Both the position numbers and the translations under genes were made by a program. From the NCBI RefSeq assembly GCF_013410665.1, contig NZ_JACCFM010000001.1, positions 3,596,001 through 3,660,000 on the forward strand: 64,000 nt of DNA, in the 5' to 3' direction. A model generated the notes under the pieces. That model searched no databases. It was given only the letters and a program-made list of their open reading frames with translations, and was not told the origin of the DNA. The stretch is from Leifsonia psychrotolerans. GTDB lineage: Bacteria > Actinomycetota > Actinomycetes > Actinomycetales > Microbacteriaceae. Position 1 is the stretch's first letter, and the number at the start of each line of letters is the position of its first letter. This document shows, piece by piece, positions 27,563 through 36,473 of the stretch.

Positions 27563-29217
27563 ACCGAATGACTGTGGACCGCTGGCGCTCGACCCGCGAA
27601 ATTCGTGCCCGTGGGTGCGAGGGGGAACAGGGCGTCGCAATACTGACAGCGCTGCTCTTCATGGTGCTCGCCAGCGGTCTCTCATTGGTGCTGCTCAGCG
27701 CAATCCTCGCGCAGTCGGTGCCGGCAGCCAACGCGCAACGGAACACCCGCACCATCTATTCGGCGCAAGCCGGCTTGCAAGACGCGCTCAATGTGATCCG
27801 CTCGGTCGACAAAACGTATGCGGGTGAGTCCTATGGCGATCGAACACGGCTGCCCTGCACGCTCACGGGCAATGTCGCCGGCGATCCGAGCGGAGCGTCG
27901 TACCGAGTCGCAGTCAGCTATTACAACGGGGACCCGACGGTGCCGACGTCCGCTGTGCTGCCGTGCACGTCCTCGGGCACGTCGAAAACACCCCGGTATG
28001 CGCTGATCACGTCGACCGGGCAGGACACGGCCATCGCCGTGTCGGGCCGGCCGAAGGGCAGCCGCACGGTTTCGGGTACGTACCAGTTCCGGCTGAAGAA
28101 CCTCAATATCCCGGGCGGAAAGATCTTCGCCACGTTGATGCTGAATAACGGCACGGCCGCCGAGAGAAGGACCCCATTCTGCTGGACGGCCTGGTCGACG
28201 GCTCATCCGTCGCAGAAGACTCCGCCGCTCGACTCAGTGAACAAAGTGAAGTTCAGCCAGACATGCAATACGCCTGAAATGGAGCCCTACCAGAACTGGA
28301 TCTACGGCGCCGATCACCAGCTGAAGCTGGCTCAGACTACCCACGATGGCCAGCCGGGCAGGTGCCTTGTCGGGCCAGACCCGACGGCTACCGACCCGCT
28401 CGAGGCGAAGATCGAGCCGTGTGCACCGGCCGACTCTCCGGAGGTTGGAAATCAGTTGTGGAGCTGGGGTAGTGGTCAAAAATGGTCGGGACCGCGACTC
28501 AAAACCCCCGCTGCCGGTGTCGACAACTATTGCCTCACCTTGGCCAGTTTCAAGGACGACGCGTTGAACAAATACAACCTGCGCGTGACGCGTGCGTGCC
28601 CAACGCACGGCGACGACGTGAGCTTCAACCCACAGGTCTCAGTGGGGGCTGGAAGCGCGAGTTACAAGTCGGGCCAACTCGTGAACTTCTTGGAGTTCGG
28701 CCGCTGCGCCGATGTGACCGGGAGTAAAATCGACTCGTCCTTCATGATCTCGTACCCGTGCAAGCAGAAGCTTGAAAATATCCCCGGCAGCGAAATTGAG
28801 TGGAATCACCTCTGGAGCTACAGTGAGCCGACCGCAGGGGCTCGAACAGCCCTGACGACGATCACGGTGAACAAAGGATCCAAATGGTGCCTCACCATGC
28901 CGTCGAGGCCCGGATACGTGACATTCAAGTCCTGCACCAACACCGCGTCGCAGAAATGGCTGCGGGTGGGAGACAGTGGCCGATATGCCGACAGTTTCGT
29001 GTTCAAAGATAGCGCCACGGGTAAACTCTGCCTGACTGCAGACGTGAACGGTGTTACCGGAGAGAGATATCAGCCTGCGGCTTTTGCCGGCAGCTCCGTC
29101 CGTTTTTCCAAGCTGACCGTGGCGAAGTGCGTTCCGGGTGATCTCTCCCAGAAATGGAATGCTCCAGCCGAAGTGGTCGACGCGAAGTTCGGCGGCTTCT
29201 CAGAGGAAGCCGGATGA
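27559..29217 (+). CDS. PilX/GspK-like pilus protein with C-terminal ricin-type beta-trefoil lectin region
   Basis: A 552-residue protein. A G-V cleavage site at about residue 27 precedes VAILTALLFMVLASGLSLVL; position 5 is not Glu, as in PilX/GspK proteins. Residues 45-215 form a PilX-like region (YSAQAGLQDALNVIRS). From about 230 to 540 the chain shows ricin B-type features: repeated Q-x-W or similar motifs (NQLWSW at about 297, NHLWSY at 414, SQKWLR at 464, SQKWNA at 530), alternating with C-L-T and regularly spaced Cys. Such beta-trefoils bind sugars, so this may be a tip adhesin. The copy-2 counterpart lacks this region. ATG 27559 overlaps the previous TGA. Confidence 0.8.
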   Translation: MNRMTVDRWRSTREIRARGCEGEQGVAILTALLFMVLASGLSLVLLSAILAQSVPAANAQRNTRTIYSAQAGLQDALNVIRSVDKTYAGESYGDRTRLPCTLTGNVAGDPSGASYRVAVSYYNGDPTVPTSAVLPCTSSGTSKTPRYALITSTGQDTAIAVSGRPKGSRTVSGTYQFRLKNLNIPGGKIFATLMLNNGTAAERRTPFCWTAWSTAHPSQKTPPLDSVNKVKFSQTCNTPEMEPYQNWIYGADHQLKLAQTTHDGQPGRCLVGPDPTATDPLEAKIEPCAPADSPEVGNQLWSWGSGQKWSGPRLKTPAAGVDNYCLTLASFKDDALNKYNLRVTRACPTHGDDVSFNPQVSVGAGSASYKSGQLVNFLEFGRCADVTGSKIDSSFMISYPCKQKLENIPGSEIEWNHLWSYSEPTAGARTALTTITVNKGSKWCLTMPSRPGYVTFKSCTNTASQKWLRVGDSGRYADSFVFKDSATGKLCLTADVNGVTGERYQPAAFAGSSVRFSKLTVAKCVPGDLSQKWNAPAEVVDAKFGGFSEEAG

Positions 29218-30098
29218 TCGCCCTGGCTGCGATTCCCGCCGTGCTCGGTCTGCTGATCGGCTCATTCCTGAACGTTGTCGTCTATCGGGTTCCACGCGGC
29301 CTCTCGGTTATTTCTCCGCCTAGTTCCTGCCCGCGCTGCGACGCCCAGATCAGGTCGTATGACAATGTGCCGGTGATGTCCTGGCTGCTGCTGCGCGGCA
29401 GATGCCGCACCTGCAGCGCGCCGATCTCGGCCCGGTACCCGCTCGTCGAGGCAGGAACGGCGCTGGCGTTTGTCGCCGTCGTGACGTGGTGGGCCGTTCA
29501 AGCCGATCTGGTTCAGCCGTTGGGGGTCCGTCTGGACATCCTTATGCGCACCGGAATGCTGTTGGGTGACCTGCCCACACTTGCCCAGACTGTCGCGTCG
29601 CTGCTGACGCTCGTCGCGTTCTTCTACCTGGCCGGAGTGAGCATCGCGCTGGCCCTCATCGACCTCGACGTGCAGCGACTACCCAATGTCATCGTGCTGC
29701 CCAGCTACCTCGTGGCTCTCGTGCTTCTCGGCACGGCCAGCGTTGTGAGCGGTGATTATGAGGCCGTGCTGCGCGGATGCGCCGGGCTGGCGATTCTCTG
29801 GTTGGTCTACTTTTTGATGGCCATGCTCTACCCCGGCGGAATGGGCTTCGGCGACGTCAAGCTCGCCGGTGTGCTCGGCCTGTACCTGGGCTATCTCGGC
29901 TGGGGTGAGCTGGCCGTCGGCGCGTTCGCCGCATTCCTTCTGGGTGGGCTTTTCGCGGTCGGGCTGCTCGTGACCAAACGTGCCGCCCGCACGAGCGGCA
30001 TTCCCTTTGGCCCGTGGATGCTGGTGGGCGCCTGGCTCGGAATTTTCTTCGGCGCGTGGGTCTGGAGCGGCTACTTGTCGCTCATCGGACTCTCATAA
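29214..30098 (+). CDS. pilD: Prepilin peptidase/N-methyltransferase PilD, copy 1
   Basis: A 294-residue, multi-pass membrane protein. The N-terminal domain has GSFLNVVVYRVPRG and the zinc-binding C39-x2-C42...C64-x2-C67 tetrad of bifunctional PilD. The two aspartates of the protease site are in IDLDVQRLPN (about 157) and GFGDVKLAG (about 215). It cleaves prepilin leaders after Gly and methylates the new N-terminus. ATG 29214 overlaps the upstream TGA. Confidence 0.95.
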   Translation: MIALAAIPAVLGLLIGSFLNVVVYRVPRGLSVISPPSSCPRCDAQIRSYDNVPVMSWLLLRGRCRTCSAPISARYPLVEAGTALAFVAVVTWWAVQADLVQPLGVRLDILMRTGMLLGDLPTLAQTVASLLTLVAFFYLAGVSIALALIDLDVQRLPNVIVLPSYLVALVLLGTASVVSGDYEAVLRGCAGLAILWLVYFLMAMLYPGGMGFGDVKLAGVLGLYLGYLGWGELAVGAFAAFLLGGLFAVGLLVTKRAARTSGIPFGPWMLVGAWLGIFFGAWVWSGYLSLIGLS

Positions 30099-30134
30099 TT
30101 TTCGTTTCGTGATCAAGATAAAGAGGAATAACCA

Positions 30135-31184
30135 ATGGCATCGAGCGTCGTAGGGATAGACATCGGCAGCAGCACGGTGCGCGCTGTCGAAGTCGTCGGC
30201 CCCGCCAAAGCCAAGCCAACGCTGGCCCGCTACTTCGAGGTGCCGCTTCCGGACGGGGCGGTGAGTCGTGGCGAGGTGTTGCAGCCGAAGACGGTGGCCA
30301 AGGCGCTGACCCAACTGTGGTCACAGGGCGGCTTCACAAGCAAAGACGTCGTGCTCGGCATGGGCAACCAGCGGGTGCTCGCGCGTGATCTGACGGTGCA
30401 GAAGATGTCGTTGAAGCACATTCGCGAGTCCTTGCCATTTGTGGTGCAGGAGATGTTGCCCCTTCCGGTGGCTGACGCGTTGCTCGACTTCTACCCGGTG
30501 TCTGAAGCGATGGGGGAGAACGGTCCGGTCGTCAAGGGTCTTCTCATCGCAGCCGTCAAAGATGCCGTTCTCGCCAACGTGAAGGCCATGGATTTGGCGG
30601 GGCTCAACACGGTTGACGTCGACCTTGTCCCGTTCGCACTGACGCGTGCCCTGATCTCTCGGGCTGGTGTCAGCGGGCTCGTCGCACTGATCGACATCGG
30701 GGCGAACACCACGAGCGTCGTGATCACTCAGAACGGGGTGCCCCAGTTTGTGCGGATCATTCCCACTGGGGGAGCCGACGTCACGGCAGCATTGCGAGGC
30801 GGTTTGGAGACGTCCTCCGCAGCCGCCGAGGGCATCAAGCGCACGCTCGGTTTGGCCGCCCAGGTTGCCTCGCTCGAGGAGAAGCAGGCCGTCGAGATCA
30901 TCTATCAGGTCACCAGCGAGCAGCTCACGAGCCTGCGTAACACTCTGAACTACTTTGCGAATACGCGGCCGGGCGAGCCCATCAAACAGATTGTGTTGAG
31001 TGGCGGAGGGGCGCAGTTGCGAGGACTCCCGACGGCGTTGTCTGAGATGACTCAGTTGCAGGTCACGCCGGGCGATCCGAGCTTCAGCGTCACCCTCGCA
31101 AAATCGATTGATGCCACACATTTTCGGGCGCATGTGCCGACGTATTCGGTTGCACTCGGACTGGCTTTGGGGAGAACCGCATGA
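30135..31184 (+). CDS. pilM: Pilus assembly ATPase-fold protein PilM, copy 1
   Basis: A 349-residue actin-like protein with phosphate-loop VVGIDIGSSTVRAVEV (about residue 5), ALIDIGANTTSVVI (about 190) and VLSGGGAQLRGL (about 285). PilM is cytoplasmic, binds the PilN N-terminus and links PilB/PilT to the membrane complex. AGAGGA precedes ATG 30135. Its stop overlaps pilN by four bases. Confidence 0.94.
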   Translation: MASSVVGIDIGSSTVRAVEVVGPAKAKPTLARYFEVPLPDGAVSRGEVLQPKTVAKALTQLWSQGGFTSKDVVLGMGNQRVLARDLTVQKMSLKHIRESLPFVVQEMLPLPVADALLDFYPVSEAMGENGPVVKGLLIAAVKDAVLANVKAMDLAGLNTVDVDLVPFALTRALISRAGVSGLVALIDIGANTTSVVITQNGVPQFVRIIPTGGADVTAALRGGLETSSAAAEGIKRTLGLAAQVASLEEKQAVEIIYQVTSEQLTSLRNTLNYFANTRPGEPIKQIVLSGGGAQLRGLPTALSEMTQLQVTPGDPSFSVTLAKSIDATHFRAHVPTYSVALGLALGRTA

Positions 31185-31861
31185 ACACGCCGAAAGTGAA
31201 GAAATCTGATGTGCTGGAAATCGGCGGCGATCCGCGCGTCGACCTGCTTCCGCCCGAGGTGGGATTGGCCCGCAAGGCGATGGCGTTACGACGCCAACTC
31301 GGTGTGCTCGTCGTCGGTGTCGTGCTGGTAACCGTTGTGGGGACCGGTGCCTCATTCGGGCTGTCGGCGATCGCGGAGGGAATGCTGGCTGCTGAGCAGG
31401 AGCGCACAACCGTTCTGCTGGCCGAGCAGGGCAAGTTCCTGGAGGTGCGCGCCGTGCAGGGGGATATCGCGTTGGTGACGGCTGCGCAGCGCGTCGGCGT
31501 CTCGACCGAGATCAATTGGAAGAGCTACCTCGACCAGGTGCGCGCAGTGCTTCCCGGTTCGGTCGCCATCGACACCGTCAAGGTCGAGTCCGCGAGCCCG
31601 TTGGAAATCTACGCTCAGCCCACCACGCCGTTGCAGGGGGAACGAAGCGCAACGCTGGAATTCCGTGTGATCAGTGGTGTGTTCCCCGACGTCCCGGCCT
31701 GGCTGGTCAGCCTGGAGGGGTTGCCCGGTTTCGCTGATGCCCTGCCGAGCAGTGTCTCTTTGGAATCGGTTGACGGGGGCGCTCCGGTGTATTCGGTCAA
31801 CATCACGATGCACGTCAATGAGGCCGCCTTTTCTCAGCGTTTCGAAACCCCCAAGGAATAG
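31181..31861 (+). CDS. pilN: Pilus alignment protein PilN, copy 1
   Basis: A 226-residue bitopic protein. The cytoplasmic N-terminus has the PilM-binding motif form RVDLLPPEV (about residue 20), then one membrane helix at about 42-66, a coiled-coil and an alpha/beta domain. It forms heterodimers with PilO. Overlaps pilM by four bases; three bases separate it from pilO. Confidence 0.9.
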   Translation: MNTPKVKKSDVLEIGGDPRVDLLPPEVGLARKAMALRRQLGVLVVGVVLVTVVGTGASFGLSAIAEGMLAAEQERTTVLLAEQGKFLEVRAVQGDIALVTAAQRVGVSTEINWKSYLDQVRAVLPGSVAIDTVKVESASPLEIYAQPTTPLQGERSATLEFRVISGVFPDVPAWLVSLEGLPGFADALPSSVSLESVDGGAPVYSVNITMHVNEAAFSQRFETPKE

Positions 31862-31864
31862 ATC

Positions 31865-32572
31865 ATGAAATCGAACAGAATCTGGGTACTCGGCTCCGTT
31901 GTCATCATGGTGGTCGTGCTGATGGTGGGCTGGAGCTTTGGGGTCCAGCCCCAGCTGGCCGCGACGGCTCTGGCGAATGAAGACCGGGCTTTCGCCTCTG
32001 ATCAGAACGTGCAGCATGAGATCACTTTGGTGAAACTCAAAAAAGACTTTGAGGGTATCGACGCCCTGAAGGCAGAGCGGAACACACTGATGGTCTCGGT
32101 GCCGCGGCTCGTCGAGGCGCCTCGCTTCCTCAACGAGCTAGATGCGTTGGCGGCCGCCAACGGTGTGACGTTGACCGGGGTCACCCTGGACCAGCCTGAA
32201 GCCTATCTGTCGACCGTCCCCACTACTTCGCCGGATGCAGAGGGCGCTGAGGCCGGCTCCTCGTCAGGCGAAGCGGTCGCTCCCGCGACTCCTGCCGTGT
32301 CCGAAGTGGGGGCACCGCCTGTCACCGACCCGCTGATCACCCCGACCAGTATGGCTTCGCTGGCCGTGGAGGTCACCATCAGGGGAAGTTACGATCAGAT
32401 TCTGAGTTTCGTCAACGGTTTGCAGACGCAGGGCCGACTGGTCATGGTCACTGGCCTGGAGACATCGATTGATCCCGTCACGCCGGATGTGGTGGAGGCT
32501 GCCATCAGGGGATTCATCTACGCGTTGCCCGGAGCCAGCGTACCGTTGCCCCCCGAAGCCGCAGCCGGCTAG
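31865..32572 (+). CDS. pilO: Pilus alignment protein PilO, copy 1
   Basis: A 235-residue bitopic protein with a short cytoplasmic start, a membrane helix at about 7-27, a helical segment (KLKKDFEGIDALKAERNTL) and a C-terminal ferredoxin-like domain containing VEVTIRGSYDQILSFVNGLQ. As expected for a monoderm, no PilP or PilQ follows. Last gene of operon 1; a strong terminator comes 43 bases later. Confidence 0.9.
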   Translation: MKSNRIWVLGSVVIMVVVLMVGWSFGVQPQLAATALANEDRAFASDQNVQHEITLVKLKKDFEGIDALKAERNTLMVSVPRLVEAPRFLNELDALAAANGVTLTGVTLDQPEAYLSTVPTTSPDAEGAEAGSSSGEAVAPATPAVSEVGAPPVTDPLITPTSMASLAVEVTIRGSYDQILSFVNGLQTQGRLVMVTGLETSIDPVTPDVVEAAIRGFIYALPGASVPLPPEAAAG

Positions 32573-32614
32573 ACCTCGATCTACCGCATGGCCCTGGGAA
32601 CAGGGCCGTTCTTG

Positions 32615-32654
32615 GCCCCTACCCCCACTCGTTCTGGGGGTAGGGGCTCTTTTG
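32615..32654 (+). terminator. Rho-independent terminator of pilus operon 1
   Basis: A perfect 12-bp stem (32615-32626 with 32636-32647), 9-base loop, then TCTTTT. A second small hairpin (GGCCCTG/CAGGGCC around 32590-32607) lies just before it. Confidence 0.95.
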
Positions 32655-32816
32655 TATATTTTTTCGCGGAAACAGCAGCAGAATACCTGCGCGGTTCGGT
32701 GCCGCCTGGGGGACGCAGTGGGGGCTGCTTGCCAATGAAGACGGCACGCGGTGCATAAAAGTCGGCCCCGGAGGTCGTGACATTTTCTCACCTCAACGGG
32801 GGTGTCTGCGTTTGTA

Positions 32817-32864
32817 TACCCCCACTGGAGGGGATGGTAAACGGCAGTTACCGGTGGATACTAT
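32817..32864 (+). promoter_or_regulatory. TACCCC-N7-GGGG box and promoter, pilus operon 2
   Basis: TACCCCCACTGGAGGGG at 32817-32833; the candidate -10 (TACTAT, 32859-32864) lies about 36 bases from the box centre. This spacing is close to that upstream of pilin 1 and pilin 2, as expected for an activator site just upstream of the -35 region. Confidence 0.55.
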
Positions 32865-32960
32865 GGGGCGCTCGTCCCGACGATCCCCGGACTGGAGAAG
32901 GTAATGAGTACTTTCTGCGACCCGGGTTCCGCCCAGAAACCCCGCCCGAGGGAGGTTTAC

Positions 32961-34631
32961 GTGGCTACCCTGACCGAAATTCTGATTCTGCACGGCCTGC
33001 TTCCGATCGAACATCTTGACACGATGATGGCCGGTGACCCGGCCGATGAGAGTGCGGCTCGGGCGCTCGTTGACAGCGGTGTGATCACCGAGGTGCAATT
33101 CGCTCGGGCACGTGCCGCCCAAGCAAACCTGCCGTTCGTCGAACTCCTCGACTACGACGTCGACCGGCTGGCAGTCGCCCTGGTTCCGGCCGCGGTCTGC
33201 CAGCGCCACGATGTGCTGCCGATCGCTCTCGAAGGTGGGCGCCTGGTGTTGGCCATGGTCGACCCTGGCAATGTTTTTGCCGGTGATGATGTGCGTGCAG
33301 CGGCCGGAATGAGCGTCAAGCCCGTCGTCGCCGAACGCGAGGATTTGCGTGCGGCGATCGATCGCTATCACCGAGCCGACGACGAACTCAGTTCACTCAC
33401 CTCGACAATGGAGGAGGAGAACGCGCCGGTCGAGGTCACCGCGTTCGGCGTCTCGGATCCTGGTGACGACGACGCACCAATCGTGCGCTTCGTGAATCTT
33501 CTGGTCAGCCAGGCAATCATCGACAAGGCCTCCGATATTCACATCGAACCGGGCGAGCACAGCCTGCGCGTGCGCTATCGCATCGATGGCGTTCTGCACG
33601 AGATGAGGGCCGCGCCCAAGAGTATCCAGAACGGCGTGATCTCTCGGCTCAAGATCATGAGCGACATCGACATCGCTGAGCGTCGCAAACCGCAGGACGG
33701 CCGCATGTCAGTCAGCCACGGCGGTCGCCAGATCGATCTGCGCGTCGCCACCCTGCCGACGGTGTGGGGCGAGAAAGTGGTCATGCGAATTCTCGACAAT
33801 TCGAGTTCCAGCATGAGCCTGCGTGATCTCAGCCTGCTCGAGCGCAACTACCAGACCTATCAGGCCTCGTACACGAAGCCCTACGGCATGATCCTGGTCA
33901 CCGGGCCGACCGGGTCCGGTAAATCAACGACGCTCTACACGACGCTGCACGCCGTTGCCCGACCCGAAATCAACGTCATCACGGTCGAAGACCCGGTTGA
34001 GTACCGCATGACGGGAATCAACCAGGTGCAGGTGAATCCGAAGGCGGGCCTCACCTTTGCGAGCGCGCTGCGCTCAATTTTGCGCAGCGATCCGGATGTC
34101 GTGCTGCTGGGAGAAATCCGAGACCACGAGACGGCGCAGATCGCCATCGAGGCCTCACTGACCGGCCACCTGGTGCTTTCGACGCTCCACACCAATGATG
34201 CGCCGAGCGCCATCACGCGGTTGACCGAGATGGGAATCGAGCCATTCCTCGTCGGGAGCGCACTGGACTGCGTGGTGGCCCAGCGGCTTGCGCGTCGGCT
34301 CTGCGACCGCTGCAAGCAGCCCGTGCAGTACGCAGCCGAGGACCTCATCCGGCTGCGCCTCGGTTTCGATCCGACGCTGGAGTTGCCTGTGATCTACCAG
34401 CCCGCCGGTTGTGCGAGTTGCTCGAACACCGGCTACCGCGGGCGCATTGCCATTCACGAAGTGATGGCGGTATCCGAAGACATCGAGCGTCTGGCTGTTG
34501 CGCGCGCCTCGAGCGCGGACATCGGCCGAACCGCTCGGGCGGAGGGCATGGTGACCCTTCGGGAGGACGGGTGGGAGAAGGCCAAGATGGGCCTCACCTC
34601 GATTGAAGAGATTTTGCGAGTCGTTGCCTAA
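32961..34631 (+). CDS. pilB: Type IV pilus extension ATPase PilB, copy 2
   Basis: A 556-residue paralogue of the PilB encoded at 20679, collinear throughout and near-identical across the ATPase core. Walker A GPTGSGKSTTLY (about 313), Walker B LLGEIRDHETA, LSTLHTNDAPS and the CDRCKQ (about 447) / CASCSNTG (about 484) zinc pair are all intact. The N-terminal MshEN-like part is less conserved than the core. GTG 32961 is preceded by GAGGGAGG and aligns with the start of copy 1. First gene of operon 2; 30 bases separate it from pilT. Confidence 0.93.
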   Translation: MATLTEILILHGLLPIEHLDTMMAGDPADESAARALVDSGVITEVQFARARAAQANLPFVELLDYDVDRLAVALVPAAVCQRHDVLPIALEGGRLVLAMVDPGNVFAGDDVRAAAGMSVKPVVAEREDLRAAIDRYHRADDELSSLTSTMEEENAPVEVTAFGVSDPGDDDAPIVRFVNLLVSQAIIDKASDIHIEPGEHSLRVRYRIDGVLHEMRAAPKSIQNGVISRLKIMSDIDIAERRKPQDGRMSVSHGGRQIDLRVATLPTVWGEKVVMRILDNSSSSMSLRDLSLLERNYQTYQASYTKPYGMILVTGPTGSGKSTTLYTTLHAVARPEINVITVEDPVEYRMTGINQVQVNPKAGLTFASALRSILRSDPDVVLLGEIRDHETAQIAIEASLTGHLVLSTLHTNDAPSAITRLTEMGIEPFLVGSALDCVVAQRLARRLCDRCKQPVQYAAEDLIRLRLGFDPTLELPVIYQPAGCASCSNTGYRGRIAIHEVMAVSEDIERLAVARASSADIGRTARAEGMVTLREDGWEKAKMGLTSIEEILRVVA

Positions 34632-34661
34632 AGACGCCCGCATGGTGAAAGGGGAACGAGC

Positions 34662-36473
34662 ATGGACAAGCCGATTTTTGAGATTCCGATGACGCCGGCG
34701 GACGGATCCGGGAGTGATGACGGGTTGGGTGGCTGGGCGCCGTCGCGGGTGACGCCAACCGACGCCGATCGGCCGACTTTTGAGTCCCTGCTGGCCGAGC
34801 TCGCAGAGCAGTCCGCGACGCCGCTGCCGACGGCGAACCCGGTCTTCCCACCGAGCAGCCCAGCGGGGCCGGCCGGTCCGCCCAGCGGCTTGCCGGTGAC
34901 TCAGCTGGCACCGCCCGCCGTTTCGTCAGTGTCTCCGCTGGCGCCTCCCACAGCCGCGCCGGCGTATGCGCCGGACCCCGCGCCGTACCTCATTCCAATT
35001 CCTCAGACCGCCCTGCGCCAGCCTGCCGGAGGTGCCTCACTCGCCGAGAGTACCGACGTTGAGCCGCCCGCGTTCACCGAGCCACCCGTCGAAACAGTGG
35101 CGTTCGCCGTGCAGGTCGAGGCCGCCTCAGAGTTCCCACCGCAGGCGGCAGCCGTGCTCCGACCATCACGCGCCGGCGAGGAGACTGACCGGCCGCTCGG
35201 TCGCACGGTTGCCTCCGGCCGTCGCGCTGCGGCGCCGCTCGTGCCCGAGGCCGAGGCGCCTCGGGTGTTCGTGCCGGTCGAACATGACGCCGCGCTGACC
35301 GAGGAGGAGCTGGCCGCTGTGAATCCGGCCGACCCCGAATTGCTCTTCGCGCTCGAAGAAGTGGTGCTGCAACACGCATCCGACCTGCACGTCACCGTCG
35401 GTGCGCCGCCGAGCCTCCGCATTGACGGTGCGCTGCAGCCCCTCATCGGCGCGCAGAAGTGGTCACGAGAGCGGGTGGAGGCGGCCCTGTACAGCCTGCT
35501 GAGCGACGAGCAGATCGTTCGGTTCGAACGCGAACATGAACTTGACTTCGCCTACGCAGCGGGTGGGGCGCGATTCCGCGTCAACTTCTATCTTCAACGC
35601 GGATCGGTGGGAGGAGCGTTCCGCCTGATTCCGCGTGACATCAAGCCGCTGGCCGACCTGGGGGTTCCCGCATCCGTCAGCCGGTTTGCCACGCTTCCCC
35701 GAGGTCTGGTGCTGGTGACTGGGCCCACCGGTTCAGGTAAGTCCACCACGCTGGCCGCCCTCATCGACCTGGTCAACCGCACCCGCGCCGACCACATCGT
35801 CACGGTCGAAGATCCCATCGAGTTCTTGCACCAGCACCAGATGGCGCTGGTGAACCAGCGTGAAGTCGGCCATGACACGCACAGCTTCGCCGCGGCACTC
35901 AAGCACGTTTTGCGGCAAGACCCCGACGTCATCCTGATCGGTGAGCTTCGAGACCTCGAGACGATCTCTGTCGCGCTGACGGCGGCCGAGACCGGCCACC
36001 TCGTCTTCGCCACGCTGCATACGCAGGATGCCGCGCAGACCATCGATCGAGTGATCGACGTGTTCCCGCCGCACCAGCAGGGCCAGGTGCGGGCCCAGCT
36101 CGCGGCCACCCTCCAAGGTGTGATCTGCCAGACCCTGGTGAAGAAAGCCCACGGCCGGGGCCGAGTCGTTGCAACCGAGGTGCTGGTCACGACCCCGGCC
36201 ATCGGCAACCTCATCCGTGAGGGCAAGACCTACCAGATCACCTCGATGATGCAGGCCGGGGGCGCCCTGGGCATGCACACCATGGACCAGCATTTGGCCG
36301 ACCTTGTGAATAGCGGTCAGATCACCCGCCGCTCGGCGCAGGAGAAGGCGCATGACGCCGAAGGCATCGCCCGCCTGATCAACCGAATCGAATCGCCGAC
36401 CGAGGCTTCAGCGCAAGCCTTCGCGGCCACTGACATCGACTTCGGCGACTCGTACTCCGGAGTGGTGCGCTAA
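34662..36473 (+). CDS. pilT: Type IV pilus retraction ATPase PilT, copy 2, with long N-terminal extension
   Basis: A 603-residue PilT. The conserved part starts near residue 226 (LFALEEVVLQHASDLHVTVG), with Walker A at about 354, LIGELRDLETIS and FATLHTQDAAQ. The first ~220 residues are Pro/Ala-rich and differ in sequence and length from copy 1, sharing only the opening MDKPI and the general composition. AAAGGGGAACG lies upstream of ATG 34662. The next gene begins directly after the stop. Confidence 0.9.
   Translation: MDKPIFEIPMTPADGSGSDDGLGGWAPSRVTPTDADRPTFESLLAELAEQSATPLPTANPVFPPSSPAGPAGPPSGLPVTQLAPPAVSSVSPLAPPTAAPAYAPDPAPYLIPIPQTALRQPAGGASLAESTDVEPPAFTEPPVETVAFAVQVEAASEFPPQAAAVLRPSRAGEETDRPLGRTVASGRRAAAPLVPEAEAPRVFVPVEHDAALTEEELAAVNPADPELLFALEEVVLQHASDLHVTVGAPPSLRIDGALQPLIGAQKWSRERVEAALYSLLSDEQIVRFEREHELDFAYAAGGARFRVNFYLQRGSVGGAFRLIPRDIKPLADLGVPASVSRFATLPRGLVLVTGPTGSGKSTTLAALIDLVNRTRADHIVTVEDPIEFLHQHQMALVNQREVGHDTHSFAAALKHVLRQDPDVILIGELRDLETISVALTAAETGHLVFATLHTQDAAQTIDRVIDVFPPHQQGQVRAQLAATLQGVICQTLVKKAHGRGRVVATEVLVTTPAIGNLIREGKTYQITSMMQAGGALGMHTMDQHLADLVNSGQITRRSAQEKAHDAEGIARLINRIESPTEASAQAFAATDIDFGDSYSGVVR

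Larger units (their letters stand above)
32573..32960 (+). other. Intergenic region between the two pilus operons
   Basis: 388 bases holding the operon-1 terminator, then a regulatory stretch. GTGACATTTTCTCA at 32777 closely matches GTGAGATTTTCTCA at 37805 upstream of pilin 2. It is followed by the C/G box at 32817 and a -10-like TACTAT at 32859. An in-frame ATG at 32904 with GAGAAGG upstream could extend pilB by 19 residues, but the paralogue does not share it. Confidence 0.65.

Noticed and set aside
32904..32960. Upstream ATG start for pilB copy 2
   Set aside because: It has a fair ribosome site, but the 19 extra residues have no counterpart in copy 1, where translation starts at the position matching GTG 32961.
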